From NCBI GenBank assembly GCA_029260735.1, contig JAJDCR010000063.1, positions 48,815 to 112,814 of the forward strand: DNA of 64,000 nt. Direction: 5' to 3'. The DNA comes from Planctomycetota bacterium. GTDB lineage: Bacteria > Planctomycetota > Uabimicrobiia > Uabimicrobiales > Uabimicrobiaceae. The notes below the pieces were generated by a model that saw only the letters and a program-made list of their open reading frames with translations, made no database searches and was not told the origin of the DNA. A program made the position numbers and the translations under genes. Shown here one piece after another: positions 18,562 through 27,153 of the stretch (positions within the stretch are counted from its first letter, which is position 1; the number at the start of each line of letters is the position of its first letter).

Positions 18562-20001
18562 ATGTTTGATACAATCTCTGATAAATTCCAAGACATTAGT
18601 CGGAGAATATTTTCCGGTGGAAAACTCACCGAGAAAAATATTGAAGAAGCTATTCGAGAAATCCGAACAGCTCTCTTAGAGGCAGATGTCAACTATGGAG
18701 TGGCAAAAACTTTCATTCAACGAGTGAAAGAAAAGGCCCTGGGAGAACAGTTAGTCAAGAGTGTTAAAGCGAGAGAGCAGTTTATTGCCATCGTTTTCGA
18801 CGAGCTAGTCTCTCTTATGGGACCCGTGGATACCTCGATTTCTTTTGCTGAGAAGCGCGCTACTGTTATTATGATGGCGGGTTTGCAAGGGAGTGGAAAA
18901 ACCACTACCTGTGGGAAAATGGCTAAGTTTTTGATAAAAAAAGGACATCGTCCTCTTCTCGTTGCTGCTGATATCCAGCGACCTGGGGCGATTGAGCAGC
19001 TTCAGATTTTAGGGGAAACCTTAGGGGTTCCGGTTTTTTCCGAACCCAATTGGACTCCGCCCAAAATTTGTGCTAAAGCTGTGGCCGAGGCTTCCAAGAA
19101 AAACTGCGACGTAGTTATTTTGGATACAGCAGGACGTCTTCATATTGATGAAGGCCTCATGAAAGAGCTCGGCGAGATCAAGAAAAAAACAAAACCCGAT
19201 AATATTTTCCTTGTCACGGATTCCATGACAGGGCAAGATGCCGTTAATTCAGCCCAAGAGTTTCATAAACTCCTTGGTTTAGATGGGGTTGTTCTGACGA
19301 AGCTCGATGGAGACACTCGTGGAGGAGCAGCTCTTTCTATTCGGGAAGTAGCGGGCTGTCCAATCAAGTTTGTTGGGATGGGAGAAACTCTGGATCGCCT
19401 AGAGGAGTTTGATCCTCAGAGAATGGCTTCTCGTATTCTAGGTGAGGGGGATTTGGCAGGCATTGCGGCAATAGCCAAAGACCTCATCAATGAAGAAGAA
19501 GCCGAAAAAATTCAGGAGAAAATGCTCTCTGGGCAGTTTACTCTCAATGACTTTCTCGACCAGTTCAGCATGATGAAAAAGATGGGAGGTTTTTCCGATT
19601 TAATGGGGATGCTTCCCAAAAACATGTTGCCTCCTGGAGCCCAAGAGCAGTTGCAGTCGGGAGATGCTGAAAATATGATTAAGCATACCGAAGCGATGAT
19701 CCACTCTATGACTCCCCAAGAAAGAAATCATCCTGATGTTCTCGATGGTAGCCGTCGTTTGCGTGTGGCCAAAGGAAGCGGAAAAACAATCCAAGATGTC
19801 AACCAACTCTTAAAGCAATTTCAAGATATGCGAAAGATGATGGGAAATATGGGACAAATGGGAGGTTTTATGGATAAGCTTATGGGAGGAGGCGGTGGTC
19901 TTCCGAGCATGGCGGGAGGACTTCCTGGCATGGGAGGAATGGGAGGAATGAGCGGCAAAATGCGCTCTAAGAGGAAAAAGAAGCCTCGGAGAAAAAAATA
20001 A
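18562..20001 (+). CDS. ffh: Signal recognition particle protein Ffh (SRP54)
   Basis: 479 residues, usual length. N domain (first ~90), then the G domain with GLQGSGKTTTCGKMA, DTAGRL, TKLDGDTRGGAAL and GMGETLDRLEEFDP, then a Met-rich M domain carrying FSMMKKMGGFSDLMGMLPK and the RRLRVAKGSG RNA-binding helix. The end is unusually rich in Gly-Met pairs and finishes in a strongly basic tail (RSKRKKKPRRKK). Ffh binds signal peptides on the ribosome with 4.5S RNA and docks to FtsY. The ribosome binding site is poor. rpsP follows on the same strand after about 210 bases, a common ffh-rpsP order. Confidence 0.97.
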   Translation: MFDTISDKFQDISRRIFSGGKLTEKNIEEAIREIRTALLEADVNYGVAKTFIQRVKEKALGEQLVKSVKAREQFIAIVFDELVSLMGPVDTSISFAEKRATVIMMAGLQGSGKTTTCGKMAKFLIKKGHRPLLVAADIQRPGAIEQLQILGETLGVPVFSEPNWTPPKICAKAVAEASKKNCDVVILDTAGRLHIDEGLMKELGEIKKKTKPDNIFLVTDSMTGQDAVNSAQEFHKLLGLDGVVLTKLDGDTRGGAALSIREVAGCPIKFVGMGETLDRLEEFDPQRMASRILGEGDLAGIAAIAKDLINEEEAEKIQEKMLSGQFTLNDFLDQFSMMKKMGGFSDLMGMLPKNMLPPGAQEQLQSGDAENMIKHTEAMIHSMTPQERNHPDVLDGSRRLRVAKGSGKTIQDVNQLLKQFQDMRKMMGNMGQMGGFMDKLMGGGGGLPSMAGGLPGMGGMGGMSGKMRSKRKKKPRRKK

Positions 20002-20212
20002 ATTTTCTAAGAATTAAATTCATGGACTACAAAAAATGAATTTAGCTGGAATAAAAAATATCTTAACTTGTGTTAAATAATCCCCACTTTTGTTTGTAAA
20101 ATGGAAGTGTTTTTGTCGAAAAAAGTATTTTTTTGGTGACAAATATAGGGCAATAGAATATATAAATATACTTTTTAATAACTTTGTCTAAAATAAAGAG
20201 GAAATCATACTC

Positions 20213-20566
20213 ATGGCAGTGCGTATTCGACTAAGCAGAATTGGAAGAAAAAACAGACCTTTCTACCGTTTAGGAGCTTTTGATTCACGAGCTCCTCGTA
20301 ATGGAAAATGTATTGAGCTCCTAGGTTGGTATGATCCCCTTCGTGAAAATGCTGAGGATCAACTAAAAGTCAACTTAGAAAGAAGCGCTCATTGGCTTTC
20401 AATGGGAGCAGAGCCTACTCCAAAAACCGCTATTTTGCTCAAAAGAGCAGGGGTCACTTTCCCTAAAACCAAAGCTCAGAAAAAAATGGAGCAAGCAATT
20501 GCTGCCAAAGGACAGAGCAAAGGTAAAGAGAAGACCAAGGCAAAAGCCAAAGGTAAATCTAAATAA
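20213..20566 (+). CDS. rpsP: 30S ribosomal protein S16
   Basis: 117 residues. VRIRLSRIGRKNRPFYR at the start and the LGWYDPL block are diagnostic for bacterial S16; the core covers the first ~80 residues. It carries an extra Lys/Ala-rich C-terminal tail (KGKEKTKAKAKGKSK), as seen in several other proteins of this window. S16 binds 16S rRNA in early 30S assembly. The usual partners rimM-trmD-rplS are not downstream; instead a terminator and a SUMF1 gene follow. AGAGGAAA precedes the ATG. Confidence 0.97.
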   Translation: MAVRIRLSRIGRKNRPFYRLGAFDSRAPRNGKCIELLGWYDPLRENAEDQLKVNLERSAHWLSMGAEPTPKTAILLKRAGVTFPKTKAQKKMEQAIAAKGQSKGKEKTKAKAKGKSK

Positions 20567-20569
20567 ACT

Positions 20570-20610
20570 AAGCCTTAGCGGCTAGTTTAGCTAGCCGCGG
20601 CTTATTTCTT
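20570..20610 (+). terminator. Rho-independent terminator after rpsP
   Basis: AAGCCTTAGCGGCTAG (20570-20585) pairs with CTAGCCGCGGCTT (20591-20603) with a small bulge, followed by ATTTCTT. Confidence 0.75.
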
Positions 20611-20620
20611 ATCTTAAACC

Positions 20621-21730
20621 ATGCTTTCAAAAAAAATTTCAAAAAAAATTTCCCTCCTTCATATCTCATTTCTTTTCCCTCTCTTTTTACTCCTTTTATT
20701 TATTTGTCTACTCAAACAACAAGAGGAACTTCATTCTTTGCAAGAGTTAATTTTAGGTAGTCAAAATCTAGAGATAAAGAAATCCCTTTCCACTCTCGGA
20801 GAGAAAGAGACAATCTCGGCTTGTCTTCTCTATCAAAAAATTTGGAAGAAAGGACCTCCACGGTGGCCTTCGAGTCTTTGGCAAAAATGTTCTGATCCAA
20901 AAGGCTGGGTGGATTTTACTTCCTCTGCTTGGACAAAACAAGAAAGTACCCAACAGCGCACCTACGCTTCGCTTTACCAAAAATGGTATGCTCAAATTCG
21001 AGGAAAGTCGTGGCAAAAGAGTTTTTCTTTAGCAGGTCTCCCCTACTCTATGGCTCTCATTCCACCAGGGCGCTTCTGGATGGGGTCTCCCAAAACAGAA
21101 AAGTTTCGCCGAGAAAATGAAACTCGGCATCCTGTAGTTTTGAGCGAAGGGTTTTGGCTAGGCCAGTGTGAAGTTACTCAAAAACAATGGCTTAGGGTTT
21201 CTCAGAGAAAAAGTTGGAGACGAGTGAAAATTCCGAACCAAGACAATTTTCCGGCCTGCTACATAGTATGGGATGAAATAGAAAAATCTTTTTTCCCTCA
21301 CCTTCCCAAATATTTTCGGCTTCCAACAGAGGCACAGTGGGAGTATGCTTGTCGAGCGGGCAGTTTGGGGCCTTACCCTTGGGGAAAGAATATGGAGCCG
21401 ATTCTTCTACATGCAGTTGTCTTTAGAGAGCCTCAAGGTGGACTAGCTGCTCTGGCTCCAGTAGGTTCGCTTTTGCCCAACGTTTTTGGCGTTTATGATA
21501 TGTTTGGAAATGTTTGGGAATGGTGTCAGGATCGTTACACTTTCTCTCCTTACGATGAAAATATCGATCTTGAAGATTCTTTAATAGGAAAACTGCGCGT
21601 GGTAAAGGGAGGGGCTTGGCAAATCAGGTCGCCAAAGATTCTTAGAAATGGCTTTCGAAACTCTTGTAGTGAAAACAGATATGATTGTATTGGTTTTCGC
21701 TTGATGATCCGAGAAAGAGAGGCGCCATGA
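20621..21730 (+). CDS. Membrane-anchored SUMF1 (FGE-like) domain protein without kinase
   Basis: 369 residues. A basic start, one membrane helix (about residues 12-30), a helical spacer, a linker with PPRWPSSLW and DFTSSAW, then a SUMF1 domain: IPPGRFWMGSPKTEKF, CEVTQKQW, LPTEAQWEYACRAG, FGVYDMFGNVWEWCQD, VVKGGAWQ and IGFRLM. The WP..LW / DFTS..W linker is the same as that between the transmembrane helix and SUMF1 in the kinase at 14288-16702, so this is the extracytoplasmic half of that protein without its kinase. Function unknown. Its stop overlaps the waaG start by 4 bases (ATGA), coupling it to lipopolysaccharide-core genes. Confidence 0.85.
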   Translation: MLSKKISKKISLLHISFLFPLFLLLLFICLLKQQEELHSLQELILGSQNLEIKKSLSTLGEKETISACLLYQKIWKKGPPRWPSSLWQKCSDPKGWVDFTSSAWTKQESTQQRTYASLYQKWYAQIRGKSWQKSFSLAGLPYSMALIPPGRFWMGSPKTEKFRRENETRHPVVLSEGFWLGQCEVTQKQWLRVSQRKSWRRVKIPNQDNFPACYIVWDEIEKSFFPHLPKYFRLPTEAQWEYACRAGSLGPYPWGKNMEPILLHAVVFREPQGGLAALAPVGSLLPNVFGVYDMFGNVWEWCQDRYTFSPYDENIDLEDSLIGKLRVVKGGAWQIRSPKILRNGFRNSCSENRYDCIGFRLMIREREAP

Positions 21731-22854
21731 GGTTTGCTTTCTGTCTTTTTAAGTATTTCCCCTACGGAGGACTGCAGAGTGATTTTCTAAACATTGCTCT
21801 GGCTGCAGTAAAGCGAGGACATCAAGTGGATGTATTGACCCGTAGTTGGGAGGGAGATCTCTCTTCAGAATTTTCAGTTGAGCTGATTCAAACTCGAGCT
21901 TGGACGAATATTGGTCGCGATGAGCAATTTATCGATAACTCTCTTTCTTTTCTTAAGGAGCGTAGTCACTACGATGCGATCATAGGATTTAATAAAATGC
22001 CCGGTTTGGACGTTTATTTTGCCGCTGACCCTTGCTACGCTCATAAAATGCGCACGAAAAGCCGATGGAGTCGTTTAGCCCGCCGCCATCGTTATCGAGA
22101 ATCTTGGGAAAGAGAAATTTTTGCTCCCGAAAAGAAAACGCGGATTCTTATTCTTAGTGAACAAGAAAAACAACATTTTCAAGAGCATTACCAAACGCCT
22201 GATGAACGTTTTTTTTTTCTTCCTCCTGGATTAAATCAGGCGAAGCTCCATGAGTGTCAATCTCCTCTGGCCCGAGGGAAAATACGCAAAGAGTTTGGAC
22301 TGAGGGATGATGATTTCTTTATTTTGATGGTTGGTTCTGGGTTTCGAGTAAAAGGAGTAGATCGTTCCTTAGAGGCTTTTGCTTCTTTGCCCCAAGCGCT
22401 CCAAAAGAAAACGAGAATGATTGTTGTAGGCGACGACCGCCCTCAATCTTTTTTTAGAATGGCACGAGACATGGGCATTGAAAAGCAAATTACTTTTGCC
22501 GGAGGTCGGGACAATGTGGCTGATTTTTACCAAGCGGCTGACTTACTTCTCCATCCTGCTTACCGAGAAAGTGCGGGAAAAGTATTACTGGAGTCTATTG
22601 TAATGGGGTTACCTGTTATTACGACAGATACTTGTGGGTATGCTTTTTATATTAATCAAGCTAAAGCGGGAATCGTCTTAGCTTCTCCTTTCTCTCAAAA
22701 AGAACTCAACGAAGTGTTGAGAGAATCCTTATCTTCTTCTCAACAGTTAGCGAAGTGGGGAAAAGGGGGAAAAAGTTTTGGACAAGAACAAGATCTCTAT
22801 AGTTTAGCTGAAAAGGCGGTTACTTACATAGAAGAAGCTGTTTTGAAAAGTTGA
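21727..22854 (+). CDS. waaG: Lipopolysaccharide core glycosyltransferase WaaG (GT4)
   Basis: 375 residues from the ATG at 21727, which overlaps the previous stop. It begins MRFAFCLFKYFPYGGLQ, the WaaG/RfaG start, and has the GT-B fold C-terminal signature HPAYRESAGKVLLESIVMGLPVI with the Glu-x7-Glu motif, plus VGSGFRVKGVDRSLEAF. WaaG adds glucose (or another hexose) to heptose II of the inner core from a UDP-sugar, at the inner membrane. waaP lies two genes downstream, as in known core clusters. This supports a true lipopolysaccharide outer membrane. Confidence 0.9.
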   Translation: MRFAFCLFKYFPYGGLQSDFLNIALAAVKRGHQVDVLTRSWEGDLSSEFSVELIQTRAWTNIGRDEQFIDNSLSFLKERSHYDAIIGFNKMPGLDVYFAADPCYAHKMRTKSRWSRLARRHRYRESWEREIFAPEKKTRILILSEQEKQHFQEHYQTPDERFFFLPPGLNQAKLHECQSPLARGKIRKEFGLRDDDFFILMVGSGFRVKGVDRSLEAFASLPQALQKKTRMIVVGDDRPQSFFRMARDMGIEKQITFAGGRDNVADFYQAADLLLHPAYRESAGKVLLESIVMGLPVITTDTCGYAFYINQAKAGIVLASPFSQKELNEVLRESLSSSQQLAKWGKGGKSFGQEQDLYSLAEKAVTYIEEAVLKS

Positions 22855-22936
22855 CAAAATAGCCTCTATGTGTTAATTTTAATAAGAGCGTGCCTTCGCA
22901 AGCTGGCTCTAAACATCATTTAAAAAGGAACCAGAA

Positions 22937-23707
22937 ATGGAAAAACTGGGACAAATTCTCCATGCCAACTTGAAAAAGAAAGAAATGACAATTTCTGAGC
23001 TGGCGAAGGAAATCGGGATAGAAGAGCATCTCGTTGAAAACTGGTTTGAAAATAGAGTATTGCCAAGTACGGACAGTTTACTTAAGTTAATTCAAGTTTT
23101 AGATATTCAACCACAACTTTTATCTTCAGAAAGGGAAGATGGATCTATGATTACTTTGGACAGTCAAGAAGTCTCTACTATTAAAAAATTTGAAAAATTA
23201 GAAAAAAAATTGGAGAGCCTAGAGTCTTTTCAGGATCTTTGCTTTACTCACGGCAGTCAGATTAAACAAGTTCTGATTGTGGAACCTAACGAAATTTACT
23301 TTGTTCTATTGAAGCAATTGATTGGAAAAACAAGTTCCCAGATTGCCGTGCAGCGAGCTTTTGATACGCTTTCTCTTGTCAAAACTCTTTCTGAAAATGA
23401 GATTCATATGATTTTTATGAATCGAAATCTTTCTGAAAAGAACGAAGAAGAGATTTTGAAAATTATTCGACAAAATAATAGTTGGCAGAAAATTCCCATC
23501 TTTTTGTTTTCGCCCGAGCCGTATACTATTATTCCTAGCGAAGAGCAAAGTGAGAAAAAATTGATTAACTTAGCTCGCGTTCTTGAAAATCTTCAATCGA
23601 TAGAAGTGTCCCCTCCAGAAGAAGATAGTTTAAGTGAAAGCCAAGAAATTTTAATGGCCGATAGCACAGAAGAATTCAAGTTTAAACTGGAATCGGGAGA
23701 TATATAG
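22937..23707 (+). CDS. HTH protein with a degenerate receiver-like domain
   Basis: 256 residues. An N-terminal XRE-type helix-turn-helix (residues 5-55, TISELAKEIGIEEHLVENW), a short coiled coil (75-100), then a receiver-like fold starting VLIVEPNEIYFVLLKQL. In this domain the acidic pair is reduced to Glu-Pro, the phospho-acceptor position reads FMNRNLS (Asn for Asp), and the conserved Lys is not visible, so phosphorylation is unlikely. The end is acidic. It sits between waaG and waaP, 4 bases before waaP, so it may regulate the core genes. This is inferred from position; no close family recognised. A perfect TTGACA lies at 22851 with a weak -10. Confidence 0.65.
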   Translation: MEKLGQILHANLKKKEMTISELAKEIGIEEHLVENWFENRVLPSTDSLLKLIQVLDIQPQLLSSEREDGSMITLDSQEVSTIKKFEKLEKKLESLESFQDLCFTHGSQIKQVLIVEPNEIYFVLLKQLIGKTSSQIAVQRAFDTLSLVKTLSENEIHMIFMNRNLSEKNEEEILKIIRQNNSWQKIPIFLFSPEPYTIIPSEEQSEKKLINLARVLENLQSIEVSPPEEDSLSESQEILMADSTEEFKFKLESGDI

Positions 23708-23711
23708 ATAC

Positions 23712-24560
23712 GTGGAAGAACTTTACCTTCGTCCCGATTTGAAAGATTCGCTAGGATCTCTCATTAATTTTGATGAGGTTTCAAAAATCTCAGGACAAAT
23801 CTATCGCCAGGTAAAAAATAGACGAACTCTGTCTTTTGAAAATTCAGGGCAAGAGTTTTTTTTGAAATTGCATGGAGGAGTCGGGTGGCACGAAATAGGG
23901 AAAAATCTTTTACAGGGGAAAGTACCGATTTTAGGGGCACGCAATGAGTGGATGGCGATAAAGCGCTTGCACGAATTGAATGTTCCTACAATGGAAATAG
24001 CGGCTTATGGCAGACGGTATAGGAATCCGGCCAAACAAGAGTCTTTTTTGATTACCGATGCTCTTCTTCAGACAGAAAGTTTAGAGTTCTTTTGTCCTCG
24101 TTATTTCCAAGGAAAGTTGAACACTTCTCAGATTGCTTTGCGCCGTGCCCTCATTGAAAAAGTTGCCTGGATTACTCGCCAACTTCACTATAATGGTTTA
24201 AACCATTGTGATCTCTATATCTGTCACTTTTTGCTCGACCTTTCTCTGGGAGAAGAAGCTCTGAGTCCTGATAACTTAACTCTTTTTCTAATCGACTTGC
24301 ATAGAGTTCGCTTGCGCAAAAAAATTCCTTCTCGCTGGATTATTAAGGACTTGGCGGCGATTTATTTTTCAGCTCTTGATTTGCCTTTAACCAAGAGTGA
24401 CATTTCTCGTTTTATTCGTAGTTATCGACAAGCTCCTTTAGAGGATATCTTTCCCCGAGAACGTGCCTTTTGGCAAAAGGTAGAAAAACGAGCGATCAGT
24501 TTGTATCGTAAGGTTCATCAAAAAGAACCGAAACTTCCGGTTGGTCTTGCCAGTTTTTAG
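23712..24560 (+). CDS. waaP: Lipopolysaccharide core heptose(I) kinase WaaP
   Basis: 282 residues from a GTG start just 4 bases after the preceding stop, with GGGAGA upstream. Strong WaaP pattern: RQVKNRRTLSFE, FFLKLHGGVGWHEIGKNLL, LGARNEWMAIKRLHELNVPTM, LNHCDLYICHFLLDL (catalytic Asp) and FLIDLHRVRLRKKIP (metal-binding Asp). WaaP phosphorylates heptose I O-4 of the inner core, which stabilises the outer membrane. Its last 65 bases overlap, tail to tail, the end of the opposite-strand kinase gene; both reading frames appear genuine. Confidence 0.92.
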   Translation: MEELYLRPDLKDSLGSLINFDEVSKISGQIYRQVKNRRTLSFENSGQEFFLKLHGGVGWHEIGKNLLQGKVPILGARNEWMAIKRLHELNVPTMEIAAYGRRYRNPAKQESFLITDALLQTESLEFFCPRYFQGKLNTSQIALRRALIEKVAWITRQLHYNGLNHCDLYICHFLLDLSLGEEALSPDNLTLFLIDLHRVRLRKKIPSRWIIKDLAAIYFSALDLPLTKSDISRFIRSYRQAPLEDIFPRERAFWQKVEKRAISLYRKVHQKEPKLPVGLASF

Positions 24561-25890
24561 CAAAACGCTTAATATCTTTTTTTTGTCGAGAAAGAAATTT
24601 TTTCTTTTTTCGATGAACCTCCATACCATCTAAATCAATGAAGATTGGTTTCCCATCTTTTAGCAAAATATTTTGATGTTTCAAATCTCCATGGCTAATG
24701 AGTTCAAGATGAAGTTTCTCTATGAGCTGCTTTGTTTCGTGAGCGACTTTTCGACGAAGTTTTTCTTCCTTACTGAGAGAGCTTAAAAAGGGCTGGAGAT
24801 CTTCTCCTTGAATATACTCGCTAATAAAGTAAGAGCACTGGATATACTTTCCCCATCGTTTTTCTACAAACGCTAATGGACGAGGAGTGTCGATTTGCAA
24901 AAGTAGGAGACGATGGGCAAAGAGCCAGCAGCGCCGAGCTCGTGACCTCTTAATACTATGTCGAAAAGAGTGCCAAAATCCTTTATGGTTATATCTTTTA
25001 ATGACGACAGGGGTTTCTCCCAACATCACCTTGGAAACAAAGCAGGTGTTGCCTCTCTTTAAGACATCTCCCTCTTCCATCCACTGGTCAATATTTTCTA
25101 TGAGAGAATGAGCTTGCTCAGAGAATGATTTTTCTATTACAATGGTGTGCCCTTGGTGAATGATTTTCTGGTGTAAGCGATTTGTCCTTAAATATTTACG
25201 AAGAGTTTTTCTGATTCTAGCTGAGCGATAGCTGTGGATTTTTTTTTCAAGATAAGCCTTGTCGGAAAGGTGGACTTGCCAGGAGCGAGCTTCGGTATAA
25301 GTAGCAAGAAGAGGTTCTTGAAAGGAGGAAGGAAGATCGAGCTGAGAGAGGAGGGATGCTAGTTGCTTTATCGAAGTCTTTCGAGATAGATGTTTTCCGA
25401 AAAATTGAATTTGACTAGGGTCAATTAAGTAAATATTTTCTTCTTGGAGAAGAAAGTTGTCTAAATGTAAGTCTTGTTGTAAAATCCCTTGCTGGTGTTG
25501 CTGAGCCAACTGCTCTATAATTTTTTTTAAGAAATTTTCTCTGGTGTTTTTTTCCTCTAAGCTTTGCCAAACTTCCCAACCACTTTGAGCAGCAGGAATT
25601 TTCTCCATAACTAGAGCATAAGTTTGGGAGTTTAGTTTTCCCCAAAAAAGAGGAGTGGGGGAATTTTGAGAAAGTTGGATTAGAGTCGAAAGCCCCTGCC
25701 ACTCTCTTTGGGTGTGTCTTCTCGCATGACGCTTATGAAAAAACAACTTAATGATAATCTCTTTTTTCTGCCATTTTCCCTGAAAAACCTGTCGTTTCCC
25801 GGGTAAATCTCGCAGTAGTTTTTCGCAGTGAAGAACTTGAGGAGACTTCAAAGAATTTTTTGCTACTGTAATGACTTTTTCTGTTTCCAT
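24496..25890 (-). CDS. Double WaaP/Kdo-kinase-like lipopolysaccharide kinase
   Basis: 464 residues containing two kinase folds in tandem. First half: IIIKLFFHKRHARRH (Lys), LQQDLHLDNFLLQ (catalytic Asp) and IYLIDPSQIQ (metal Asp). Second half, from about residue 245: PVVIKRYNHKG, ISHGDLKHQNILLKD and PIFIDLDGMEVH. Both keep catalytic residues, so both may be active. The folds resemble the Kdo/WaaP lipopolysaccharide kinase clan, and the location opposite waaP suggests core phosphorylation at two sites, but the substrate is inferred. It starts directly after the GT2 stop (TAGATG) and overlaps waaP at its 3' end. Confidence 0.8.
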   Translation of the reverse strand: METEKVITVAKNSLKSPQVLHCEKLLRDLPGKRQVFQGKWQKKEIIIKLFFHKRHARRHTQREWQGLSTLIQLSQNSPTPLFWGKLNSQTYALVMEKIPAAQSGWEVWQSLEEKNTRENFLKKIIEQLAQQHQQGILQQDLHLDNFLLQEENIYLIDPSQIQFFGKHLSRKTSIKQLASLLSQLDLPSSFQEPLLATYTEARSWQVHLSDKAYLEKKIHSYRSARIRKTLRKYLRTNRLHQKIIHQGHTIVIEKSFSEQAHSLIENIDQWMEEGDVLKRGNTCFVSKVMLGETPVVIKRYNHKGFWHSFRHSIKRSRARRCWLFAHRLLLLQIDTPRPLAFVEKRWGKYIQCSYFISEYIQGEDLQPFLSSLSKEEKLRRKVAHETKQLIEKLHLELISHGDLKHQNILLKDGKPIFIDLDGMEVHRKKKKFLSRQKKDIKRFAKNWQDQPEVSVLFDEPYDTN

Positions 25891-26685
25891 CTATTTTTTA
25901 TCCAAAGCCTCATTGTTGTATATCTTTTGAATCTGGGGAGTTTCTAAGAATCTATGAATTCGTCCTCTTCCTTTACGGATGGTTTTTTTACGAGCTCCTA
26001 ACTCTGGCAACATGACCATTGTTCCATGATTTAGGTGAACAACATAACGGAGCATCTGATGGACGGGCAAAAGCTGTGCTTGGTAGCCTCCTTCAATGAG
26101 ACCAAAATGAATATTACGTCCAGCTGTTTCGGGGCTGATAAAGTGAAGATTTAGTTTTTCCAGAGCATCTTTGCGGTAAAGAGCGCAGTGGCTTCGAATA
26201 TACATGGGATTTTCGCTGGTTCCCGCTTGGGCTTTTTGTCCTAAGCCTAGAATATCTTCTAAACTTTTTAAACAAAGTTGCCATTTTGATTTTATCTCTA
26301 GTTTGTAAGAACCCACGGCTGCCGTTTCAGGAGTCTGCTCTAGTTGCAAGGTGAGCCAATCTAGCCACTCAGGATGTACCGCAATTGTATCGGTATGGAA
26401 AGAAAGGATAAAAGGCTTGGTGCTGGCGGCAATACCCATATCCATAGCTTCCTTGTGAGCATCGGCAGGAGCTTTCCCTATATTTTCCTTTCTCTCTATT
26501 AGTTTAATCCACTCGACTTGTCTCAGATACTCTAAAGATGGGTCGTCCCCCGAGCCATTGTCCACAACAATAACCTCAGGTAGTTCTTTGGTGTAGTGGC
26601 GAATTGAGCGAAGGCAGAGCCGGGCTAAACTCTCTGTTTTATAGTGAGGAATAATAATCGAAACATCAGCACTTTTGCTGCTCAT
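25891..26685 (-). CDS. Family 2 glycosyltransferase
   Basis: 264 residues. It begins DVSIIIPHYKTESLARLCL, then VIVVDNGSGDD (nucleotide-sugar Asp) and SFHTDTIAVHPEWLDWL in the DxD position (HTDT rather than a full DxD). The C-terminal part has a Lys/Arg-rich stretch (ARKKTIRKGRGRIHR). GT2 enzymes transfer sugars from nucleotide donors with inversion. It ends immediately before the double kinase gene (TAGATG junction), so the two are one transcript and likely serve the same lipopolysaccharide core or O-chain step. Acceptor unknown. Confidence 0.83.
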   Translation of the reverse strand: MSSKSADVSIIIPHYKTESLARLCLRSIRHYTKELPEVIVVDNGSGDDPSLEYLRQVEWIKLIERKENIGKAPADAHKEAMDMGIAASTKPFILSFHTDTIAVHPEWLDWLTLQLEQTPETAAVGSYKLEIKSKWQLCLKSLEDILGLGQKAQAGTSENPMYIRSHCALYRKDALEKLNLHFISPETAGRNIHFGLIEGGYQAQLLPVHQMLRYVVHLNHGTMVMLPELGARKKTIRKGRGRIHRFLETPQIQKIYNNEALDKK

Positions 26686-26842
26686 ACTAGCACCTCGTGT
26701 TGAATTTGTTAGAAAAAATGACTAGGTTGTTGGGGAAGATACAGGATTTTGTCTTCTTTTGTCAAATGTATTTTTGATTTATTGCTTGAGTTAGCAAGCT
26801 TGATTTGAACCGAGAAGGAAGCGAGCAAGCCGTAAAAACTTC

Positions 26843-26871
26843 TTGACAATATTCTGAAAAAACTTTAGTAT
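26843..26871 (+). promoter_or_regulatory. Sigma70-type promoter of the microcompartment operon
   Basis: A perfect TTGACA (26843-26848), a 17-base spacer and TAGTAT (26866-26871). Predicted transcript start is near 26878, leaving a leader of about 275 bases before the first gene. Confidence 0.75.
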
Positions 26872-26898
26872 CAAAACTTTCGTGCAAGATATATTGAG

Positions 26899-27071
26899 AA
26901 CCCATTACAATAGGCTCTAATAAGTGGGTTATCAAAAATTTTTGGACTTTTTTAGTTTAGAAGTTTTGATTTCTGACAAGAAGCGACGAGTGCGCATAGT
27001 CCTTTTCTGTAATCGAGGAGCGACGAAGTCAGAGATCAAAAGAGCAAATTAAAATGTCCAAAAGCTTTTGG
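26899..27071 (+). other. Structured 5' leader of the microcompartment operon
   Basis: Three foldable parts. (1) AACCCA (26899) with TGGGTT (26925). (2) A long imperfect inverted repeat, 26940-26977 with 27028-27063: outer TTTTGGAC/GTCCAAAA, an AT-rich middle, inner TTTTGATTTCTGAC against GTCAGAGATCAAAA (one mismatch). (3) A perfect palindrome CCAAAAGCTTTTGG (27058-27071) that shares bases with the 3' arm of (2), so the two foldings exclude each other. The 50-base loop has AGCGACGA at both ends (26982 and 27019). It could be a regulatory RNA, a DNA operator region or an inserted palindromic element. No known riboswitch recognised. Confidence 0.55.
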
Positions 27072-27153
27072 TTGCCCACGTACCTTGGAACATCAAAATA
27101 CCGCGGTGGAAAACTCTAAATTTGGTTTTTTACCTTAGAAAAAGGAATACTTC

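Noticed and set aside
22851..22879. Strong promoter before the HTH gene
   Set aside because: The TTGACA is perfect but lies over the waaG stop, and the -10 (TAATTT) is poor; not listed as a feature.
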